Below, one piece after another: positions 57,519 through 64,000 of a DNA stretch of 64,000 nucleotides (position 1 is the stretch's first letter; each line of letters opens with the position of its first letter). Location of the stretch: contig OY978097.1 of assembly GCA_963854735.1 (NCBI GenBank), positions 248,001-312,000 on the forward strand, given 5' to 3'. The DNA comes from Marvania coccoides. Its lineage: Eukaryota; Chlorophyta; Trebouxiophyceae; Chlorellales; Chlorellaceae. A model generated the notes under the pieces. That model saw only the letters and a list, made by a program, of their open reading frames with translations, was not told the origin of the DNA and did no database searches. Made by a program: the position numbers and the translations under genes.

Positions 57519-58787
57519 ATGCATGCCGTTTGCTGGATTTTGGTGGTGCTGGGGCTCGTCGTAGGGCGAGGAGGCGCTATGCATGAGGGTGAAAAGACGA
57601 GGTGGGTGCTGGGTGTTTTTTATTTAATCAAAGCGCGTTCGGGTGCTGATTAAAACGAAAATCGACGAATCAAAATCTGCAGAAATAGACGACACCTCGC
57701 ACAAATCAGCGCGGAGGAACAGCAAGCTTTGGATGAATTGGCAGACGCTCTAGCGCCACGCTCGCCGCCTGCAAGCCCGCCACCCCCAAGCCCTTCGCCA
57801 TCTCCTAGAGAGCCGCGCAGTCCTACCAGCCCTCCAGTGACTACCGCAGCCCCAGCACCGGAGCAGTCTCCGCAGCAACCTCCCCAGAGGCCAAGTCCCC
57901 CCACCTCGCCACAGCTGCCCCCTCCACCCCCAAGCCCTCAATCGGCGACCGCAACGCCAGCAGTGGAGCCATCTCCCTCTCCCGTCCCTTCTCCTAGTCC
58001 CCAGCTGAGTCCACCGGCTGGGCCGCCGCCTTCCAGTCCACCACTCGAACTGCCACCGGCTCCAGCAGTCGCGGCGCCGGAACAATCGCCACCACTGCCC
58101 CCTCCCAGCTACCCATCAAACACAAATGCCACCGTGGCAGTGCCTGGCAGCCCTCCCCTCACCCCAGCTCCAGCAGATTTTTCTCGCTCCTCGCTCCCCT
58201 CGTTTGATTTCATTGGATATGGCCCTGGGCCTGTCGATGTAACTGCTCTGGGAGCTACTGCGCCGCCCGGCCAGTGCCAAGCCTTGGGGGCCGTGCTGGC
58301 AGCGATTCCCGAGGCTTCGAAATGGCTCTCGATAATTAAAAATGCTGGGCTGGAAAGCATTCTGCTGACCGATGGATCCGTGCGCACCACGCTGCTGGTG
58401 CCCATCAATTCAGCCTTCAGCGCGGCCATCGACGCCCGGCCGCTAGGAAGGGAAGAAACCACAGTAGACCAGCTCATTACTAATGACGGAACCCTGCAAA
58501 CAGCCATGATTGGGTACTCCACGCTGCGTGGGCTGTGGCCCGCCAGCACCCTGCGTCCTGGAACCACGCTGTCTACGTTTGCAAGCATCGATAAAGTGAA
58601 CCCGCTAGCCATTCAAGTCGGGGACAGCTCCCAGCTGCAGGGCATAGGCAGCACTTCTACCGTTCTGCAAGCTGACATTGCGGCATGTGGTCCCAGCGTG
58701 GTGCACCTCGTTGACCAAGTGCTGCTGCCCTTCCGCTTCGATCAAGGGCCCATTGATGCGATATCGGGAACTCAAGTCAATTCTTGA
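57519..58787 (+). CDS. Fasciclin-like arabinogalactan-type protein, copy B
   Basis: Exons 57519..57601 and 57683..58787; 395 residues. Seen: signal peptide (MHAVCWILVVLGLVVGRGGA), a long Pro/Ser/Ala-rich stretch of about 120 residues full of SPPPP and SPSP units as in hydroxyproline-rich wall glycoproteins, then a FAS1 domain with ALGAVLAAIPEASKWLSIIK, ESILLTDGSVRTTLLVPINS, TAMIGYSTLRGLWPASTL and CGPSVVHLVDQVLLPFRFDQ. Clear paralogue of copy A, which lacks the Pro-rich part. Likely secreted to wall or matrix and O-glycosylated. The intron donor is GTGGGT, not GC as in copy A. Between the copies sits the candidate element. Confidence 0.87.
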
Positions 58788-59077
58788 GACGTTATTGGTA
58801 ATTCCAAGTGTGTGGGTAAGAGACAGAGGCGAGGTAGCATCAATTAATCTTTTGGGGGTGATGACTCAACGCTACGCAAAACGAGAGGTACTCAACAATT
58901 CTTGCAGCTACAAGCTTACAAAACTGTTTGAACCGACATATTACAAAACGTAATGTTATACATCCATCATTTATTTTTGTGTTGCAACATCGTCAAACTA
59001 TATTCTCGAGAGGGGGGGAAACAATGGTCAGGAGTGAAAGAAGGCGCGCGCCATCGTCATATATACATCACATCGTT

Positions 59078-59957
59078 CTACTTGTCTTTCTTTTCGATCT
59101 TCGTTTCCACCATCTCTACTTCCGCTGGGGACTCCTCCCGCACGGGAGGCGTCGTCGCCCTGGCGGCTCCAGGCAGGGGCGGCGTGCCCCGCCCTCCCCC
59201 CCGCCCAGCAGGCCTAGCAGGCGAAGCAGAGATGGAGCGTGGCGACAGCACATTCCGCTTGGCTGACGTCACTTCCCGCGACACGGAGGCCTCTCTGGTG
59301 GTGTCATCCGCCATGCCGGTGTAGCCGCTCATCTCAAACTCCGCCAGCCGCTCCTCCAACGTCATTCTGCGGTTCATTTCGCGAATGAAGACTGCAAGGA
59401 CTGACCACATCGAAAAGGCAAACCCTGGAAGCAAATCAGCATGAAATACAGCCTTAGAAGCATTCATTTTGCAGGTATTGCAACGCGCAATCACTAGGCA
59501 GCATTGGGATAGTTACAGAAGAGAATTTAGAAGAAAGAAAGAAACAGCTCACCGGCCAGCCACAGGTTGCGCTCTGCTCTCCAGCGCTTCCCGAGGTAAA
59601 GAGTTTCATATTTCGCTGTGGCGAAGGGGTTGGAGCTGTTGTGGGACTCGTGGAGGTAGCGCAGCGTCCGGACGGCGCCCAAAAAGGCCATGGAGAGGAT
59701 GAACAGCATGACGTGAAGAACTTTGAAGACGCCCAGCACCTGTGCTTGCATCACGCGTGACACAAAGATGAAGATGCCGCGGCGGAAGGGACTGCAGGGG
59801 GGAGAATGTTGGTGGAGTTGGAGCGCTGAAATTGGAGGAGTTGCTAGAAGAACAGCACTGAAGGTTCTTACGTCGGCAGAGGCAAATTTAGGAGAACAAG
59901 CAAGGCCAGCGGCACGGGCAGTGCAAAACTGGCAACAAACGCCCACAAACTCGACAT
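59078..59957 (-). CDS. BAP31-like ER membrane protein
   Basis: Exons complement(59872..59957), (59553..59791), (59078..59424); 223 residues. BAP31/Yet3 proteins are ER membrane chaperone-like export factors with three N-terminal helices. Seen: MSSLWAFVASFALPVPLALL (helix 1), FRRGIFIFVSRVMQAQ, a second helix FKVLHVMLFILSMAFLGAVRT, KYETLYLGKRWRAERNLWLAG, then FAFSMWSVLAVFIREMNRRM (helix 3), matching the BAP31 order. The C-terminal tail is Pro/Arg/Ser-rich and ends KKDK, resembling a di-lysine ER retrieval signal (KKDK-COOH). The family's long C-terminal coiled coil is reduced. Introns GT-AG. Confidence 0.84.
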
Positions 59958-60305
59958 ACTTCGCTGCTGTCTTTAGTGAAAACGAGTTCTGAAAATATGT
60001 TCTGTTGAAGATTTGGAAAAAAAACGGCACGACGCGTGAGGGGGCCTACGCGTAAGTAGCTTCGTTTAACAGCCTTGTTCCGGAATTTATTGATTTTATT
60101 GTGAACAAGGTTGCGACGGAGACGCCTATTCGTTGGTTCTCAAAACGAAATTCAAACCGGCTTCAGAAACATTTTTTTGCTTATATTTTTTTAATAGAAA
60201 AAAATCATTTCCCGGAACACCACAAGCTGCTGCGTTTAAATTCGCCTTGCATAGCGCTTCTGAAAGCGGCAATTTTTCAAATTCAATTGTAACTAAATAA
60301 CAATA
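59958..60305. other. Intergenic, divergent BAP31 / NSE4 promoters
   Basis: 348 bases, no recognised element. Confidence 0.35.
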
Positions 60306-61491
60306 ATGGAGACACAAACGCAGCCTGTGAGTAAAATATTGAGATGGCCGTGGGCAATAATACATTTCCATAAGAGGCGCAGCCTCGCTCATCCTCCCTT
60401 TTTCCACGTTGCAGAGCCAACCAGGAGAACGAAGGCAGGTCAGGAGCGACTTGCGGGCCCTCCTCCAGTCCACACGAGGTACGAAAACCACCTAAACGAT
60501 CACCATTTACACATGCTGTTGCCTCACCCCAACTTTTGCCCCCCTTTTCACGATAACAGACAGAAAGCATGAGCTGGCTGGCGGCGGCGGTGAGAAGATC
60601 CGGGAGATCCTCTTGAAGGCGGACGAGCTGACGGAGCACATCCAGAAGCCCCAGGAGGAGGTCATGGCCGCCGAAATCTTCAGTCTGTCCACCCAGTCCG
60701 CCCTGGAGGTCGTCCGCAAAATGGTTCGCGGCGGCAAATCCATCACGCCCGCAGATTTCGTTCGCCGCCTCAAAGTGTCCTACGTTGCGGACGCCGCCGG
60801 GCAGCAGGTAGGCGCGATAGACTCCAGCGCGTTCTCTTGGGCGGGGTTGGGGCGCAGGTTGTCCGGTTGGTTCCGCCCAGCTCCGACGTCGTTTCACATG
60901 TTGGGCCCCATGGACGCGGCCCCCAAAGCCAAACGCCCGGTCGCCCAGCGCCGCAAACGCGACCCGGTGGCTGATGCAGTGCGCCCAGACGAGGTGGGGC
61001 AGCAGGGCGACGAGGAGAAGCAAGAGACCGACAAAAACATGGAGACGATGTGGGATGTGCTTGAAGCCCAGCCTGGGGAGAAGGCGCCGCTGCTGGAGCT
61101 GGTGATCAACCACGCGAGCTTCGCGCAGACGGTGGAGAACCTGTTTGCGCTTTCCTTCCTGGTGAGGGACGGCAGGGTCGAGCTGAATCAGGGCAAGGCA
61201 GGCGGCGTGGAGGTGGCGTTGCACCGCAGAAAAAACAGCGCTGACAAGGGCAACAAAGAGTCGGAGCGGGTGCAGTTTGTGGTTTCAATGGATTTCCAGG
61301 AGTGGGAGGAGTGGAAGACTCTGGTCGATGCCTCGGCAGCGCTGATGCCGCACCGCCACCACGACGGCCACGCCGCAGCAGAACAGCAGCAGAGGCAGAA
61401 GCAGGGAGGGGGTGAAGAGGCAGAAGAAGATGGGGAGGAGGGGCCGTCGAGCGGTCACAAGCGCAGCCGGAAGTCGAAAGTGAGAAGATAA
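60306..61491 (+). CDS. NSE4: Nse4, kleisin subunit of the SMC5/6 complex
   Basis: Exons 60306..60326, 60415..60478, 60560..61491; 338 residues. Nse4 bridges the SMC5 and SMC6 heads in genome repair. Seen: N-terminal helix-rich part GEKIREILLKADELTEHIQK, FVRRLKVSYVAD, the basic KAKRPVAQRRKRDPVADAVR and VRPDEV motif, and the C-terminal winged-helix signature QTVENLFALSFLVRDGRVEL. Tail is Gln/Glu/Gly-rich then basic, possibly nuclear localising (HKRSRKSKVRR). The first exon is only 7 codons; a different start cannot be excluded. Introns GT-AG. Confidence 0.86.
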
Positions 61492-61883
61492 ACAAAATGG
61501 TATTTAACTATAAAATGGTATTATTCAACGCTTCCCTTAATCTTACTTGAGATTTCTGCTTTTTTTTACTCAATTTATTAATATTACCTGGTTTTTTCAA
61601 TATTACATGCATGCACTTGAGTATTGGCGTATGTGCGTGTGTTTTTTGTTTGAAAAAGGCAACTGGCATTGGCAGCCCGAAACGCCAACCGCCAAACTTC
61701 TGCCGACTGACGCGCTATGTATGGGCTGCAAAAACGCTGGAACTGACCAATGCGGAGCTGGAACTAACAACAACGATGACGCAAAATGCAAAAAGAAGTC
61801 AACTTGTAAACTTGACACAACGAGAAATATACATGGCAGAGCAAGGGGGGGTATTCCTCTCTTCATATCAACTGGAAATACGC
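61492..61883. other. Convergent intergenic region
   Basis: Between NSE4 and HSP20 3' ends. T-rich at 61557-61600; nothing else seen. Confidence 0.35.
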
Positions 61884-63051
61884 CTATTCGACGGCGATGC
61901 TCTTGGTGACGGTGGGCTCCACGCCAACCTTCTTCTTGGGCACCGTGATCTCCAGCACGCCGTCCTACGGGAAAAGTACAAAAAAAAAACAAATGATTTA
62001 ACGAAACGCAAATGGTTGAAGATGTTATATAAATATGCTCTTCACCCACTTCGTACGTGGCCTTGAGCTCGGCCTCCATGTCGGCATTTTCGGGCATGCG
62101 CAGGTTGCGGTTGCGGAAGGTGGAGACGCGCTCCGCGCGGTGAAACATTCCGGGTTCCTCCTCGTCCTCCTTCTCGCGCTCGGCTCCGGGGTTGTGCCCG
62201 AAGCGCAGGACATTTCTTCAGCGCAATTAAATATGAAAAAATCAGCATTAGCGTTGAATGCTTTTCCAACGATATACATTGGCAAATTCGATGCATGAAA
62301 CTCACTTGTCGTGCACATCCACGTGGATTTCACTTTCTGCATGCATGATGATAATAATAACAATGGAGGGTGAATGGAGAACATATTGCCGGCTGGGCAT
62401 AATTATAAGCACAGGTCATGAAAAACGCACTCTTCACGCCAGGGATGTCCGCGCGGACCTGAGAAGTAAAATAAGGCGAAATGAGTCGAAGAATGGAATA
62501 AAATGTTTCGGAGAAAGAGGACTTTAGCTTTCACCCCCGTCCAGATTTTATTTTATTTCAGTTTCACTCACCAGGTAGCAGTCATCGCGCTCGATGAAGT
62601 CCACCTGTAATTAAAATTCCAAAAACTATAAAAAAAACACGGATGAAAAAAATACTCCTCAAATGCACAGTGGATAAATAAGAAATAAAATAAACTTGCC
62701 GGAATTGAACGGGTGAAGCCAGCACTACCCACAGTGTAGGGAACGCGGCCCCGCACCCCTTGGGGAGTCAGCCCGGGCTCGGTGACGGGGGCGCCGGGGG
62801 CGGGCTCTCCCACGCGGCGGCGCTGAGCGGGCTGCATCCCGGGAAGGTAGGACGGAGCGAATGGATCGTAGGTGAACGCGCCTGCCAAAGGGTCCAAAAT
62901 GGGCTCGTGGGGGAAGCCTGTAAATGACACGGATAAGTGTAAATAGCGCGGATACGTGGCTTGTCGCGATAAAAATAAAGCAGAGGCTGAAATGTTGGGT
63001 TGAGAACTTGCCAAAGCCGCCAAAGCCTCCATAGTAGGGGAAAGTCGCCAT
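61884..63051 (-). CDS. HSP20: Small heat-shock protein, HSP20 / alpha-crystallin family
   Basis: Exons complement(63012..63051), (62700..62917), (62572..62604), (62431..62458), (62306..62336), (62050..62215), (61884..61964); 198 residues. ATP-independent holdase chaperone. Seen: Gly/Tyr-rich start (MATFPYYGGFGGFG), VDFIERDDCYLVRADIPGVK, SEIHVDVHDKNVLRFG, FHRAERVSTFRNRNLRMPEN, ATYEDGVLEITVPKKKVG and C-terminal VTKSIAVE. The alpha-crystallin domain is spread over six exons, each join in frame. Introns 1 (complement 62918..63011) and 2 (complement 62605..62699) are GC-AG (TTG|GCAAGT, CCG|GCAAGT). Seven exons are unusual for this family. Compartment cytosolic; no transit peptide evident. Confidence 0.86.
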
Positions 63052-63671
63052 TGCGTGATCTGTTGTTCTACTGTGTGCTCGAAATAGAAAAAAAATGTAA
63101 TATTTAATGCCTTCCAAGGGCAAGCAAGCAGCGAATATATCCACCTCAGCATTTGCATGGAGGGCCTGCAAGCTTCTTTTTTAAGCTTTATTATTCTTGA
63201 CATGTTTCAAGACGAATTTGGCATTTTTATTAAGACTGTTGCATGGAGCTTAATGAATCTTCACAAGCCTTTTCAACGATTTAATAAAATATAAATAATA
63301 AACATCAGCAGAGGCAATTCTTCTTTCTGGACGTTCCCAAACGCCGTGCATCAACAATACCGCTTCTGGATGACTTAACTACTTGTTGGCGCTCGAAATA
63401 TTACTTTCTGCTTGCAAATTTGTTGTCGGGGCTGTAGATTTTCCCCCTCGCAGCCGCAAGCGAATCTGTAGGAAATCCTCCTACTCACCAGGCACCCATC
63501 TTCGAATCACCATGCTTGTTGGTTTCGATAGTAGGGGGTTAAGAAAACCGCAGCATGCTCAGCATGCCAACCTAATTTTTTGTATTAAATTTTTTCATTA
63601 AAAAAATAAAATTTTATACACGACAACAATTTTGAATCGGCTACTCTCGTCTCGTGTATTACGCGGCAAAG
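63052..63671. promoter_or_regulatory. Divergent HSP20 / ubiquitin-like promoter region with heat-shock-element-like sites
   Basis: Contains TGAATCTTCA at 63254-63263, a two-unit nGAAnnTTCn site, and TTTCTGGACGTTCC near 63324-63337, a three-unit HSE-like site with one mismatch. Both lie 200-290 bases upstream of the HSP20 start. Matches of this length can occur by chance in AT-rich DNA. Confidence 0.3.
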
Positions 63672-64000
63672 ATGCAAGTGCTTGTGAGGCACCAAAACGC
63701 GACATCCAGCGTCGCTCTGCGCATGGAAGCTTCGGACACGGCAGCGGACGTAGCCAGAAAATACGCTGACGCTGCAGGAATGCCGCGCGAATGCGTGGAA
63801 CAGGCAAGTTCTCTTTATAAATTCCTTACCACAGATTTCTTCATTTTTTTCGCAAATTATTTTATTTTATTGCTGTCATTCGTTTATATTACTCACTCTT
63901 TCTTCACCCCCACATCCATATATCGTGCAGAACGCGCGCGTGGTGTACCGCGGGCTGAGCCTGCCCCCCAACGCCCCGCTGCTCTCCGTTGGTGTCCGCC
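63672..64000 (+). CDS. Ubiquitin-like domain protein, 3' end missing
   Basis: Exons 63672..63803 and 63931..64000; cut by the window end. Seen: MQVLVRHQNATSSVALRMEA, a beta-hairpin start like ubiquitin, then TAADVARKYADAAGMPRECV (helix) and NARVVYRGLSLPPNAPLLSV (third strand and following loop), so about 67 residues of an ubiquitin-like fold. The length and what follows the fold are outside the window, so it could be ubiquitin-ribosomal fusion-like, an adaptor, or a ubiquitin-like modifier; none is claimed. Intron (63804..63930) begins CAG|GCAAGT, a GC-AG with the full consensus. Confidence 0.65.
   Translation, partial: MQVLVRHQNATSSVALRMEASDTAADVARKYADAAGMPRECVEQASSLYKFLTTDFFIFFANYFILLLSFVYITHSFFTPTSIYRAERARGVPRAEPAPQRPAALRWCP

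Noticed and set aside
1..64000. CRISPR arrays, operons, ribosome binding sites or prophage
   Set aside because: The window is eukaryotic nuclear DNA; no such structures were seen.

Overview
This window is nuclear DNA of a photosynthetic green-lineage eukaryote, most likely a chlorophyte-type green alga. Genes are split by AT-rich introns of roughly 70-300 bases. Nucleus-encoded plastid proteins include two light-harvesting (LHC) proteins, the PSII assembly factor Psb28, the import-channel protein Tic20 and a CreA-family protein with an apparent transit peptide. A eukaryotic selenocysteine elongation factor (absent from land plants) and nuclear Psb28 (plastid-encoded in red-lineage algae) both favour a green alga. 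This assignment is inference; no species is named.

Layout, left to right. 1-7.6 kb: Rit1 (3' end cut off), type II NAD(P)H dehydrogenase, Tic20, an MT-A70 methyltransferase with the look of the DNA-6mA MTA1/AMT1 clade, and the CreA-family protein. 7.9-14.9 kb: EFSec, a SUN-domain protein, PIG-A and a cytochrome b561-domain protein. 15.6-22.1 kb: a DUF89 damage-control phosphatase, a secreted double-psi beta-barrel protein with a very basic tail, an aldo/keto reductase and an unknown coiled-coil protein. 22.5-25.8 kb: two head-to-head LHC genes sharing a 237-base promoter. 26.4-36.1 kb: two tandem full-size ABCB transporters whose nucleotide-binding domains are nearly identical at the DNA level while the rest has diverged. 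36.8-42 kb: a TBC1D20-like Rab GAP, Psb28 and an unknown protein. 42.2-50 kb: a ZGRF1-like helicase, MnmE and an amidohydrolase. 50.9-53.7 kb: a K+-dependent type H+-pyrophosphatase. 54.4-58.8 kb: two fasciclin (FAS1) paralogues flanking a candidate terminal-inverted-repeat element. 59-64 kb: BAP31-like protein, the SMC5/6 kleisin Nse4, a seven-exon HSP20, and a ubiquitin-like gene cut by the window end.

Genes do not form operons; neighbours are mostly head-to-head or tail-to-tail and largely unrelated. The strongest genome-scale signal is splicing: by my manual exon reconstruction about 14 of about 77 introns begin with GC rather than GT, usually GCAAGT or a close match, with reading phase excluding a GT alternative in most cases. 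Exon joins were done by eye from reading frame, splice consensus and remembered family sequences; no alignment or transcript data were available.
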